Source: CAXMQZ01 sp963707075 (GTDB lineage Bacteria > Acidobacteriota > Thermoanaerobaculia > Multivoradales > JAHEKO01). From it: a stretch of 64,000 bases of DNA. The position numbers and the translations under genes are program-made. Location of the stretch: assembly GCA_963707075.1 (NCBI GenBank), contig CAVPOX010000006.1, forward strand, positions 1 through 64,000. The letters run 5' to 3'. The notes below the pieces were generated by a model, which was given only the letters and a program-made list of their open reading frames with translations, had not been told where the DNA came from and did no database searches. This document shows, piece after piece, positions 36,028 to 45,644 of this stretch; position 1 is the first letter of the stretch, and each line of letters opens with the position of its first letter.

Positions 36028-37721
36028 ATGACGATGACGAAGAGTATCGGCCTTTTGGGAGTCTGTGCCTGTGCCTGGCCTTGCCTTTGCAGGCCGCGCC
36101 GAACGACCTGCCCCGACTGGTTCTGCAGATTACCGTCGACCAGTTGCGCGGTGACCTGCCGACGCGCTACTACGATCGACTGGGAGAAGGTGGCTTTCGC
36201 TACCTTTGGGAGAACGGCACCGTCTACACCGACGCGCGCCACAACCATGCAAACTGCGAGACCATTGTCGGTCACACTACGCTGGCGACCGGTGCGACTC
36301 CAGCTGCCCACGGCATGATCGGCAATGTCTGGCTCGATCGCGAGAGCGGTGAGACGGTCTACAACATCGAAGATGCCCGCTATCGGCTGCTCACGGCGGG
36401 TGCCGACGTCGACGAAGAGACGGAGATCGATCCCACCCAGAAGGCGGCACGCAGCGAAGGCCGATCGCCGGCCGCCATCCTCGTCTCGACGTTCAGCGAT
36501 GAGCTCGTGGCACATACGGCGGGTCGGGCGAAAGCATTCGCTGTGTCCGTCAAGGATCGTGGTGCGGTATCCATGGCCGGTCACGCCGGTAAGGCCTTCT
36601 GGTTTTCGAAGTCAGAAGGTGAATTCGTCACGAGTTCGTATTACTACGATCAATATCCGGCTTGGGTCGACGAGTGGAACGACAAGCAGTTGGCCAGTCA
36701 GTACGCCGGCAAGGAGTGGCAGCTGCTGCATCCTCGATCGTCGTATCTGTTCGGCGATACCGACGACCGGCCTTGGGAAACTGATCTGGCCGGATTCGGC
36801 AGGACCTTTCCGCATCCCTGGGGCGACAGCGATAGCCCGTACTTTACGACGCTACTCACCACGAGTCCGGCAGGCGATGAGCTGACGTTGAGCTTCGCGA
36901 AGACCCTGATGGATCGGGAGGGGTTGGGCGAAGACACGGTGCCGGACTTTCTGGGGATCAGTTTCTCTTCGACCGATTATGTGGGACACCTTTTCGGCCC
37001 GTCCAGCCTGGAATCGGAGGACAATATCCTGCGCCTGGATCGTCTTCTCGCCGAGCTCCTGGAGTTCGTGGATGAGAAGGTCGGCCTCGAGCGAACCGTG
37101 ATCGTGCTGTCGGGCGATCACGGCGGGCCGGATGCCCCAGGATACTCGAGCTCACTGAACCTCCAGGGGGGCTACGTCGATCCGGGGACATGGGACAAAG
37201 AGGCAGCGATCGCGAGATTGAAAACGCGATTCGACATCGACGGGGAGCTGATCGAGAGTTACCAGCACCCGTATGTCTATCTCAGTCCAGCGATGGCCGC
37301 CCGCGACGACGCTGAGCGAGAGAGGATTGAACGCGCCGTGGCGGCGGAGCTTTCGCGGTTTCCCGAGGTGGCGCTTGCTGTTTCGAGTCGCGCCCTCGAG
37401 CATGGCAATGTACCGGACACGGAGTTGATCGGAAGCGTGCTCCGCAACTTCAATCCGCAGCGATCAGGCGACGTCTATGTGGTCTTTGCACCCAACTGGT
37501 TCATCAATGATTTCGACGGTCTCGTCGTTTCGTCGACCCACGGCTCGCCCTGGGAATACGATGCCTACGTGCCGATCGTCTTCGCCGGCCACGGCATCGC
37601 CGCCCAACACGTCAGCCGGCGCGTCTACACGGTCGACGTGGCGACGACACTCGCCAATCGTCTGGGCCTCAAACCACCCTCGGGAGCCTCCGGCGAGGTG
37701 TTGACCGAGGTTACCGAATAG
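36028..37721 (+). CDS. PafA-like alkaline phosphatase / phosphodiesterase, frame break in signal peptide
   Basis: The ATG at 36028, behind a GGAAGG site, opens a signal peptide (TKSIGLLGVCAC), but the hydrophobic core continues in another frame (LCLALPLQAAPN). One base must be removed at about 36045-36075. The mature part (about 545 residues) is a full alkaline phosphatase superfamily domain: PRLVLQITVDQLRGD (first metal Asp), nucleophile region NHANCETIVGHTTLATG, PDFLGISFSSTDYVGHLFGP, and the metal motif VLSGDHGGPDAPG. PafA-type enzymes are periplasmic phosphomonoesterases. If the break is real, translation could start at an internal TTG (36081) but export would fail. Confidence 0.85.
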
Positions 37722-37724
37722 GGC

Positions 37725-37779
37725 CCCAGGCAGGGAGAGAAGGGAGCTCCGGGAGGAGCGCCCGGCCTACCTGCCTGGG
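37725..37779. terminator. 10-bp stem between convergent genes
   Basis: CCCAGGCAGG (37725-37734) pairs perfectly with CCTGCCTGGG (37770-37779), and the 35-base interval has a further small GC hairpin. It starts 4 bases after the phosphatase stop and lies before the convergent crotonase end. No T-run, so probably a bidirectional or Rho-assisted terminator. Confidence 0.5.
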
Positions 37780-37857
37780 TCACCGGGGAGGCAACGAGGG
37801 TTCCGTGGTGAGTTTCGGCCCGGCTGGGAAGAGGCTCATCATCCACTGCCTCGAGGA

Positions 37858-38706
37858 CTAGGTCAGCGCCGCCTCCGGCGAGGCCGAAGCTTCGGCTCGG
37901 ACCGGTCGTGCACCGACGAGCGAGCCCAGGCTGCGATTGGTCTCGCGCCGCTCATGTTCCAGGTATGGCTGAAGGTCGTTGCTGGTTGCCTTGAGCAGGG
38001 CCTTGATCGCGCGCAGTCGGTGCCTCGGCTTGCGGGCAAACGATTCGGCAATCGCCTGTGCCTGGGACTCCAGCTCCAGCGGTGGAGCGACGTTGCTCAC
38101 CAGGCCCAGCTCCAGGGCTCTGGATGCCGAGAGATCGTCGCCGGACCACAGGATCTTGCGTGCCACTCCGAAGCCATGCCGGTTGACCAGGAACCAGATC
38201 ATCCCTCCTACCGACGGCAGACCACCCTCGAGGATTCGATTGACAAACACGGTATCGTCCGAGGCGATCTGGTAGTCGCAGCACAGGACGGGTCCCAGGA
38301 GAGCCATGTCGATCTCTCCCTGAATCACTGCGATCACGAAGGCGTCCAGGTGGGTGATTCTCTCGACCATCTGAATCTGCGTGTTCTCTTCGCGACGCAG
38401 GTCTTCGACCGCTTGCCACAGGTCTTGACCGCGTGGACGTGAGTCCTTCCGGTCTTGGGTGTCGGAGGGTGGCGCACCGGCCATCAGGGCATCGATCGAC
38501 CTGGGGCTCAGCAGTCCGGCGGGTGCCTCGAGAAGGATCACCTTGCTCGGATGTTCGCTTTGCTGATCGAGAAATCTCCACAAGCTCTGCATGCGCTGGA
38601 GGTCGATTCCTGCCAGTTCGTGTTGCAGGAACCGCAACCAGGTGACGTCGCCTTGGGTCTCGATACCGATCAGATCCGGAACGGGTGGCATCAGGGTTTT
38701 CTTCAT
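37858..38706 (-). CDS. Enoyl-CoA hydratase/isomerase (crotonase) family protein
   Basis: 282 residues. Crotonase-fold features are present: VTWLRFLQHELAGIDLQR at the N-terminus, the oxyanion region IAVIQGEIDMALLGPVLCCD (the second family glycine segment), LPSVGGMIWFLVNRHGFGVA and DLSASRALELGLVSNVAPP. The family's catalytic Glu positions are not obvious (around GGLPSVGG), so the reaction is uncertain and the acyl-CoA role is assigned only at family level. The N-terminal half is divergent. Confidence 0.75.
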   Translation of the reverse strand: MKKTLMPPVPDLIGIETQGDVTWLRFLQHELAGIDLQRMQSLWRFLDQQSEHPSKVILLEAPAGLLSPRSIDALMAGAPPSDTQDRKDSRPRGQDLWQAVEDLRREENTQIQMVERITHLDAFVIAVIQGEIDMALLGPVLCCDYQIASDDTVFVNRILEGGLPSVGGMIWFLVNRHGFGVARKILWSGDDLSASRALELGLVSNVAPPLELESQAQAIAESFARKPRHRLRAIKALLKATSNDLQPYLEHERRETNRSLGSLVGARPVRAEASASPEAALT

Positions 38707-39056
38707 CGTTCTATCCTCCTCACATCGGACCCCGTCAGCGCTGCAGTGGCTCCATCTCCAGGACCGGAGCGCCGTTCAGCTCCCCGTCCCAGCCACCTCA
38801 GGATAGGACCTCGCCCTGTCCCGCGCCACGCCCTGTGGGGTGGCCTGGGTGTCATTGTGTTGCGGACTGTGAACTAAGCCTTAACGCTTACGGGGGCTGC
38901 ACAACGGGCGCGAATCTCAGCTCGGCGACTCAGCGATTCGTGTGGCAAGAAGAGTCCATTTCTCCGATCAACGCCAAGGTCGGCGTTGCCATACTTGCAA
39001 GGGACGACGAACCCGGCGCTCTGCGTCGGCGTTGGGTGACAAGAGGAGCGTAGAGG
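38707..39056. other. Intergenic stretch between crotonase and ATPase genes
   Basis: This 350-bp divergent region must hold promoters for both flanking genes. Neither a gene nor a convincing promoter hexamer pair was seen. Confidence 0.5.
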
Positions 39057-39998
39057 ATGAGAAACCGAGAACAGCCGCTTTCAGGCAGCAGAATAGGCAT
39101 CTTCGGCAAGGGAGGCAGTGGCAAGAGTACGGTGACGGTCTTGCTCGCCAGAGCGATGAGAAAGAACGGCTATGCAGTCTGTGTTCTCGACGCGGATTCG
39201 ACCAATGTGGGGCTCCACCGTGCCCTGGGCCTCGAAAAGGCGCCGGATTTTCTGGTCGACTACTTCGGCGGGATGGTCTTCAGCGGCGGCCTTGTCTCGT
39301 GTCCGGTGGATGATCCGATGCCTCTCCAGGGTGCTGACATCTCGCTCGAGGAACTGCCACCGGAATTCTTCGGCTGCAGTCGGGAGGGAATCTGGCTGCT
39401 CTCCGCAGGCAAGATGGGGGAGCGAGGGCCAGGTGCCGGGTGTGATGGGCCGATGGCCAAGATCGCCCGCGACCTGCGAGTCTCCGTCGGCGGTCGGGAG
39501 TGCTCGACACTGATCGATTTCAAAGCGGGATTCGAGGATTCCGCACGCGGAGTCGTGGTCGGTTTGGATTGGGCCGTGGTGGTGGTGGACCCCACGCAAG
39601 CCGCTGTGGAGATGGCTGTTCACCTGAAGCATCTGGTGGCCCAGATTCGCCACGGTGCCTTGCCTGCAACCGCACACCTCGACACCGTCGACCTGATCGA
39701 GACGGCGGAGAACCTCTACAGGCGAGCGCGAATTCAGGGCATCCTGGTAGCAGCCAACCGCGTCGACTCCGAGAGCTCAGAGTATCTCTACGCTCTCCTT
39801 TCGCGGCGTGGAATTCTGCCCGTTGCCACCATCCGCGCCGATGAGACTTTGGCGCTGTGCTGGCTCAGGGGAGACCGGCTCGAGGCAGGAGAGGCCGAGT
39901 CCGAAGTGGAAAACCTGGTCAGGGCACTCGAGACGCGAGACGAGGAGGTCCGACGTGGGCCGCTCGCGGTGCCGATTCATCCTCAGGTGACCTATTGA
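39057..39998 (+). CDS. CooC/ParA-like SIMIBI-class ATPase
   Basis: 313 residues. A deviant Walker A GKGGSGKSTVTVLLARAM starts near residue 15, followed by VCVLDADSTNVGLHRALG and TLIDFKAGFEDSARGVVVGL, then DWAVVVVDPTQAAVEMAVHL and GILVAANRVDSE (the nucleotide-base motif). It resembles CooC nickel-insertase and MinD/NifH-like ATPases. No partner centromere-binding or carbon-monoxide dehydrogenase gene is nearby; it is instead followed by universal-stress and two-component genes. It probably couples ATP binding to a redox or stress partner. Confidence 0.8.
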   Translation: MRNREQPLSGSRIGIFGKGGSGKSTVTVLLARAMRKNGYAVCVLDADSTNVGLHRALGLEKAPDFLVDYFGGMVFSGGLVSCPVDDPMPLQGADISLEELPPEFFGCSREGIWLLSAGKMGERGPGAGCDGPMAKIARDLRVSVGGRECSTLIDFKAGFEDSARGVVVGLDWAVVVVDPTQAAVEMAVHLKHLVAQIRHGALPATAHLDTVDLIETAENLYRRARIQGILVAANRVDSESSEYLYALLSRRGILPVATIRADETLALCWLRGDRLEAGEAESEVENLVRALETRDEEVRRGPLAVPIHPQVTY

Positions 39999-40026
39999 CA
40001 CAAACTCTGGCGGAAAGGGGGCTGCA

Positions 40027-40530
40027 ATGGCACTTCGACTACTGGTTGCCCTGGACGGGTCCGCACAGTCGCTGCGTGCGGTAGCGCACGTCGAGAAGGC
40101 AGTGCTTGAAGGCTGTTGCTGCGACGTCACGCTCTTCCATGTTTGCGGGATACCAGCCGAGTATCTCGAGCACGAGGGCGCCTCCGGACGGGATCGCGAG
40201 GGGCAGACCCACGGGGATCTCCGGAGCCGCCGGGACGCGTGGGAAGAGAAGACGCGCGCGAAGGTCGAGAACGAGATCTTTGGCCCAGCGCGAAAGATGT
40301 TGCGGAAAGAGGATCATGACCTGGGAGGTTCACGCGTCCACAGCAAGCTGGAGCTTGAAGCCCACCACCGGGTGGCATCGTCGATTCTTTGGGAAGCGGA
40401 GCGAGGGGACTACGATGCGGTCGTGGTTGGCAGGCGCGGGCTCTCGAACGTTGAGGAATTCCTGCTCGGAAGCGTCAGCTCGAAGGTCATTCACCATCTG
40501 AAGGGTCGGACGGTCTGGGTCGCGGAATAG
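40027..40530 (+). CDS. Universal stress protein (single UspA domain)
   Basis: 167 residues: LRLLVALDGSAQSLRAVAHV at the start, and the ATP-binding GxxGx9GS motif GRRGLSNVEEFLLGSVSSKV near residues 137-156. The middle carries a long charged insertion (around 55-100) compared with ordinary UspA. It is 28 bases after the ATPase gene and probably co-transcribed with it. Confidence 0.85.
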   Translation: MALRLLVALDGSAQSLRAVAHVEKAVLEGCCCDVTLFHVCGIPAEYLEHEGASGRDREGQTHGDLRSRRDAWEEKTRAKVENEIFGPARKMLRKEDHDLGGSRVHSKLELEAHHRVASSILWEAERGDYDAVVVGRRGLSNVEEFLLGSVSSKVIHHLKGRTVWVAE

Positions 40531-40544
40531 TCAGTCCTCCATCC

Positions 40545-41228
40545 TCAGGAGTCCGCGTTTCCCAGCGTGCCGATCTCATCGAGTGTGACGAGGCCCTTGC
40601 GCAGAGCCCAGAGGGCAGCCTGAGTGCGATTACCCAGGTCCAGCTTGCCCAGGATGTGACTCACGTGGGTACGGACAGTCGCCTCGCTGATGAACAGTGT
40701 CTCGCCAATTTGGTCGTTGGTGAGGCCACGGGCAATCAGCTGCAGCACTTCGATTTCTCGTTCAGTAAGGGGTTCTATGGGAGTCGTGGGTTCCGTCTCG
40801 CTGGAGAACTGACGTAGCAGCCGGCCTGCGACGGTTGGGTTCAGGGTCGCGTGTCCTTCGGCGGCCTGGAGGACCGCCTGGGTCAACTCTTTGGGGCTCG
40901 TGTCCTTCAGCAGGTAGCCAAGCGCGCCTGCCTTCACGGCCGGAAAGATCTTGTCGTCACTACCGAAGCTGGTGAGCACCAGGATATGGGACTCGGACTG
41001 CTGTGCACGGATCTCGCGAATCGCCTGGATGCCGTCCATCTCTGGCATGACGAGATCGACCAGAATGACATCCGGCTCGAGCTCTTTGGCCATGCTCACT
41101 GCCTGAATCCCGTTCTCAGCCTCTCCGATGACCTCGATGCCGTCTTCTGTCTCGAGAAACAACTTGATGCCGCGTCTGACAACTTCATGATCATCCACGA
41201 CCAGTACGCTTACTGTCTTTTCGCTCAT
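40545..41228 (-). CDS. NarL/DevR-type response regulator
   Basis: 227 residues. The receiver domain has acidic pocket VLVVDDHEVVRRG, phospho-acceptor Asp in DVILVDLVMPEMDGI, and Lys in YLLKDTSPKEL. The C-terminal LuxR helix-turn-helix is LTEREIEVLQLIARGLTNDQ, then TVRTHVSHILGKL. It starts one base after the stop of the histidine kinase gene upstream and is its likely partner. Targets are presumably the stress genes around it. Confidence 0.92.
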   Translation of the reverse strand: MSEKTVSVLVVDDHEVVRRGIKLFLETEDGIEVIGEAENGIQAVSMAKELEPDVILVDLVMPEMDGIQAIREIRAQQSESHILVLTSFGSDDKIFPAVKAGALGYLLKDTSPKELTQAVLQAAEGHATLNPTVAGRLLRQFSSETEPTTPIEPLTEREIEVLQLIARGLTNDQIGETLFISEATVRTHVSHILGKLDLGNRTQAALWALRKGLVTLDEIGTLGNADS

Positions 41229-41229
41229 C

Positions 41230-43234
41230 TCATGACCTCGCTGTCCCGGGCTCCTCGAGGGTGGCGTTCAACGGGGCCTCCACCAGGATGGTGGTGCCGA
41301 CTCCAGGCTCGCTCGAGATTGAAAAGTCGGCACCGATGCTCGCCGCTCGCTCTCGCATGCCGCGCAAACCCATCCCGCCCCGCTGATCCACTGCCGCCGC
41401 CTCGAAGCCACTGCCATTGTCCGCTATCTCCAGTTTGAGAGCCGAGTCCAGTGCTTGCAGCCGAACCGCGACGCGGGAGGCCTGGGCATGTTTGAGCACG
41501 TTGTTCAAAGCCTCTTTGGCGATTCCGTAGAGTGCCTCCGCAACTCGATCGGACAGGGGTTCTTCACAGTCGCCAGAGAACTCGGTCGTCAGGCCTGCGC
41601 GGCCTTCCACCGCGGCAAGACGTTCCTGCAAGGCCGTGGCGAGGCCCTCCTTTCCCAACAGCGAGGGTCGCAGCTCGAACACCAGAAGCCGCATCTCGCG
41701 CAGCGCCTCGAGGGCCGTATCTCGGGACTCCCGGAGGATTTCGGCGGCTCTTGCCGCTTGGCCAGACTCCAGGAGTCGTGCGGCAGTCTCGCTGTACAGG
41801 GTCACTCCGTAAATCGACTGGGTTGCCGAATCGTGCAGCTCATGGGCGATGTTCTGTCTCTCCTTCAGGATCGCTAGCTGTTCCTGCTGCAGACGCAGGA
41901 CCACATGCTGGATGGCGACAGCTGCCTGGTCTGCAAAGCGGGAGGCTCGACGCCGGCTGACCTCGTCGAATCCCTTCACTTGACTGAGCAGCACGAGGTT
42001 TCCCAGCTTGTGTCCGCGCACCGTGAGAGGGTGCCTCGAGCATGAGGTTCCTGGCCGGGACCCGCTGACGAGATCTTCGTCACTCCAGGAGACCGCCCCG
42101 CCATGCTTGAAGATCAAGTCTGGCACGGCACCGTCTTCCTCGAGCAACACCGCGCTGCCTTGCGCGCCTGTCAGCGCCTCGGATTCGCGACAGATGATCG
42201 AGACCAGGTCATCCAGACCTTCCATCTCCAGCAGAGAGCTCGTGGCCTTCTGCAATTCCTGACTCTCGATCAGGGCCTCATGCATCTGCATGTGACGCCG
42301 GCAGTTGTCCACCGCTGGCGCCACCGACCTGGCGATTCCGGCAGCGAGCACCAGAGCTCGAGCATCGAAGTCTGTTTCGGGTTGGCTGGCCAGCACCAGG
42401 GCGAAGGCGAGAAGCTGATCCGCGAGCCGGATAGGAAGCACGACCGCCGCGGAGACGCCGAGATCCTCGCAGGACACGTCACCGAGCTGACATCCGGAAG
42501 CCGATCTGTAGGTCAGGAAATCCTGGGCGGACAGGGCCGCTGCCGCAAGGGAATTGGCAGCCGGATCGAGATCGTGCCGCAAGAGTCCTGTCGACGCGTG
42601 GCCCGGCAGGCCGCCCGCTTCGCCGCAGGTTGAGAAAATGCCTGCTTCCTCGTCCCAGAAGTAGAGGATGCAATAGGCGTAACCCAGGGTGCTCAAGAGG
42701 ATTTCCGCAACCTCGGGCATCAACTTCGAAAGATCCAGAGACTCGCCGGCAACGCTCGTTGTGTCGAGCAGCAAAGCGGTTCGGTCGCGCTCCTCCCTGA
42801 TGGACTGCTGCATGGCCTCGGCGAAGAACTGTGCGAGGCGGGCGATCAGAATTCGGAGAGCGACGTCGAATTGTCGGATTGGGTCCCGTGAAGCTCCCGA
42901 TTCCCACTCGTTCAGCGGTCAGCAAATGCTCGAGAGCCGCCTCCCGCATCAAGAGGAGGCCCTCGACCACCTCGTTGATGGCAAAGCCTTGCCCTCTTCG
43001 CTCGTGACTGATCTGACGCGCGTGCGCGACAAGCGGGTCTTTCGAGCCTGTCCGCAAGCTCTCGATCATCGCGGCGATTCCAGCTGTCGTCCAGGACGAC
43101 AGGTCGTCTTCGGATTGTTGCTGGTAGTGGCTTTCGGGCAAGCTCCGCAAGTGGTCAGCCCAAGCCTTCTGTACCTCGGCCTTGCGCCCTTCCAGCAGTG
43201 AAGCCAGTCGGGGAGAGCTGTCGAGCTTTTCCAT
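41230..43234 (-). CDS. GAF-domain histidine kinase (HisKA_3), one frame break
   Basis: The gene starts at the ATG at 43234 with an RsbRD-N/globin-like helical sensor domain (LLEGRKAEVQKAWADHLRSL, HERRGQGFAINEVVEGLLLM). The frame changes at about 42910; the next frame continues DPIRQFDVALRILIARLAQF. Two GAF domains follow (about residues 130-290 and 320-450 of the joined protein), then HisKA_3 with the phosphorylated His in IAHELHDSATQSIYG and an ATPase domain (EALNNVLKHAQASRVAV, DNGSGFE, GMGLRGMRERA). There is no membrane segment, so it is a cytosolic redox, gas or stress sensor paired with the NarL regulator. Joined length is about 665 residues. Whether the break is real or a sequencing indel is open. 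Confidence 0.85.
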
Positions 43235-43455
43235 CGCCTTGCAGACGAGAATCCGTCAACTCCTTCGGCTCAGGTCAAGGATAGCAGGACCTCGAACCCG
43301 CGGCCTCCCTCCAGCTTTCCTCGTAGTGGCGTACGTGACTTGATGTAGAGAACCTGGGGTGGCCCTCCGCAGCGCGTGTAGTCGGAAACGTCATTTCCTT
43401 CGATGTGGAGGTATGCCCCAATCGGGCAGAATTTTCGTAGGAAGGAGGGATCCCG

Positions 43456-43908
43456 TTGACGCTGGCGTTGACAGATTGCAGAGCCTCGGTTCAGGTGCTC
43501 CTTGTTGACGATCAGAAGGCTGCCCGGCATGGGCTCGCAGCACTGCTGTCCACCTTCGATGACATCGAGGTGATCGGGAGTGCGGCCGACGGCATTGGAG
43601 CTGTGCGCCAGGCGGCCGCGCTGGCCCCGGACCTGATTCTGATGGATATCCGTATGCAGAGGATGGACGGGCTGGAAGCCATGAGCCGGATCAAGGCAGT
43701 CCAGCCTCGCACCGCAATCGTCGTGCATTCGATATACGGCTCGTTGCGGGAAGAGGCGCTATCCCTTGGGGCGGATGCCTTTCTCCTCAAGGGTTGCTCT
43801 GTCGAGGATCTTGTTTCAACCATTCGTGCTGTCAGCTCCCGACTCGAGGGTCCAGGGCAGTCTGGCAAGCGTGCCGCTCATCATCCCACTGAATGGAGGA
43901 AAGGATGA
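43456..43908 (+). CDS. Stand-alone receiver-domain response regulator
   Basis: 150 residues from a TTG that follows GGAAGGAGG at good spacing. Receiver residues are intact: VLLVDDQKAARHG, Asp in PDLILMDIRMQRMDGL, Thr/Ser in VVHSIYG and Lys in AFLLKGCSVEDL. The chain ends after a short basic tail (KRAAHHPTEWRKG) where NarL relatives carry an output helix-turn-helix. No DNA-binding remainder is seen downstream in any frame. It diverges from the kinase gene across a 221-bp gap and lies directly upstream of a universal stress gene. Confidence 0.85.
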   Translation: MTLALTDCRASVQVLLVDDQKAARHGLAALLSTFDDIEVIGSAADGIGAVRQAAALAPDLILMDIRMQRMDGLEAMSRIKAVQPRTAIVVHSIYGSLREEALSLGADAFLLKGCSVEDLVSTIRAVSSRLEGPGQSGKRAAHHPTEWRKG

Positions 43909-43978
43909 CATCACCGAACGCGACCGACTCGATCGGTCGCGCCTGCCGCGGCCGAGGCGCCGGGTTGAGGAGGAAACA

Positions 43979-45013
43979 ATGACTGAAGATCACGCAGCAG
44001 CAGAGTCCGACTCCCGTAAACGAGGACGGTTCGAAAATGTCGTGATCGGCACTTCGCTGACACCCGAAAGCAACGAGTTTCTGCTCTCGGCGTTGTCCGT
44101 AACCAGAGCCCTTGGGGCCAGGATCCGACTGGTGCACGCCATTCCTCTCGAGCCGATTGCCTATGGGTTCGAAGGAGTCTTCGCACCCGACATCCTGGAG
44201 AAAGTGACAGAGCTTCAGACCGCCGATCTCGCTCGGCAGATTCGAGAAACGAAGATCCTGGAACGCGAATTGATCGGCGCCGACGTTGTCGCCGGTACCC
44301 CGCATCAGGCGCTGGCGGATGTGGCGTCGGCGACTCAGGCCGACCTGATCATCGTGGGTGCCTCCGAGTCCCCTGGTCCCGGAGGCCGACTTCTGGGTTC
44401 GACGACGGACCGTGTGATCCGATCGGTGCATTGTCCAGTCCTCATCTTGAGGGAGGAGATGCCGCTACCGCCGCCAAGGGTGCTGGCTCCCGTCGACCTT
44501 TCGCTGAGCTCGGCCCTGGCTGTCGAGACCGGGATCCGTCTCCTGACCCAGATGAACGCGGGAACCAACACGGCAATCGAGACCCTGTTCGTGTTGTCCC
44601 CGATGAGTAAACGGCTGCCGACTCAGTTCTCGCCACAGCAGATCGATCGCGTGGCAAAAGAGGAGCTGTTGCGGTTCACCTTCGAGCACACCCAGGGTTG
44701 GGAAGGCACGATCGAGACCAGGCTCCGGATTGGAGAAGCGCGGGCCGAGGTCCTGAAGGAGCTCGAGAGCCATCCGGTCGATCTCGTCGTGGTTGGGAGC
44801 CATGGTCACAGCAAGGTACACAGGGCCCTGATCGGCAGCGTGGCAGGTCAGATCTCTCGCAGAGCAACCTGTAGCGTGCTGTTTGTGCCGCTCAGGGCAG
44901 ACGAGCTCGCAGCAAGGGACTCGGATAGACAGTCAGACGGGGTCGAGCATTCCCCGGAGACTCTCGCCGGGGATCGCACCGCATCGTCGTGCCATCAGGC
45001 TCGATGGATTTGA
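43979..45013 (+). CDS. Tandem universal stress protein (two UspA domains)
   Basis: 344 residues from an ATG preceded by TTGAGGAGG. Domain 1 (about 20-165) has VVIGTSLTPESNEFLL and the motif GASESPGPGGRLLGSTTDRV; domain 2 (about 170-305) has RVLAPVDLSLSSALAVETGI and GSHGHSKVHRALIGSVAGQI. Both ATP-loop patterns end in GS. A Ser/Asp-rich tail follows. Tandem Usps are common in hypoxia and dormancy regulons. Confidence 0.88.
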   Translation: MTEDHAAAESDSRKRGRFENVVIGTSLTPESNEFLLSALSVTRALGARIRLVHAIPLEPIAYGFEGVFAPDILEKVTELQTADLARQIRETKILERELIGADVVAGTPHQALADVASATQADLIIVGASESPGPGGRLLGSTTDRVIRSVHCPVLILREEMPLPPPRVLAPVDLSLSSALAVETGIRLLTQMNAGTNTAIETLFVLSPMSKRLPTQFSPQQIDRVAKEELLRFTFEHTQGWEGTIETRLRIGEARAEVLKELESHPVDLVVVGSHGHSKVHRALIGSVAGQISRRATCSVLFVPLRADELAARDSDRQSDGVEHSPETLAGDRTASSCHQARWI

Positions 45014-45037
45014 GGTGTGGACGAGAGGAGGTTCGAG

Positions 45038-45220
45038 ATGCAGTTTCCATTCCTGGCGCTACTGCCATTGCTGCACATCCTGGTGGTCGTGGTCCTTGTG
45101 ATTGCAGTTGTGGCCAACCTCAAGAAGAACCCGGCCCTGGCAGCGATACTGGCGCTCATGGCGGCGTTTTCAGCGATGGTCGCAGTGATGTTCTTCCGAA
45201 CGTTGCTGCTTGCAGCCTGA
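45038..45220 (+). CDS. Small two-helix membrane protein
   Basis: 60 residues from the ATG at 45038 behind GAGGAGG. Two hydrophobic stretches (LLPLLHILVVVVLVIAVVA and AAILALMAAFSAMVAVMFF) flank a short basic loop NLKKNP. No family is recognised. It lies 24 bases after the tandem Usp gene and is probably in its operon. Confidence 0.6.
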   Translation: MQFPFLALLPLLHILVVVVLVIAVVANLKKNPALAAILALMAAFSAMVAVMFFRTLLLAA

Positions 45221-45374
45221 GCGGCCCAGAGCCTTGACTTCTGCGGAGGGGATGGATCTCTGGTGGAGCACAGACACCGATCGGCGTCGATTCAGACGAT
45301 TGTCGTAGGCAAGACACACCGTTCGGTGGATGTAACGCAACAGTGGATTGACTAGATTCCTTAGAGGGTGACCC

Positions 45375-45638
45375 ATGAAACACGTAGTGCCGCACAGCTG
45401 GGTGCACAGATTCGCCGCCCTAAGGCGAGACAAGGCGTCTCTGGCAGATCAGGTCGAGCAGATCGGAGTGGTGTCGGTTCGTCTGGAGGAGCTACACCAG
45501 GATCTCGAACAGATGCACAGCAAGATCGAAAGTCTCGAGACCGAGCTTCAGGGACGGAGAGGAGGCAGGTCGAGGGCTCTGCCTTTCCCTCACCTGGAAG
45601 ATCTGAAGAAACTGCATTCGGACTACTGGATTGGCTGA
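45375..45638 (+). CDS. Small coiled-coil protein
   Basis: 87 residues, mostly one amphipathic helix (RRDKASLADQVEQIGVVSVR, LEELHQDLEQMHSKIESLET) followed by a basic Gly/Arg linker and a short tail ending DYWIG. It ends 6 bases before the nucleotidyltransferase start, so the two are probably co-transcribed. The 45221-45374 gap before it has no clear gene. Function unknown. Confidence 0.6.
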   Translation: MKHVVPHSWVHRFAALRRDKASLADQVEQIGVVSVRLEELHQDLEQMHSKIESLETELQGRRGGRSRALPFPHLEDLKKLHSDYWIG

Positions 45639-45644
45639 GCCTTC

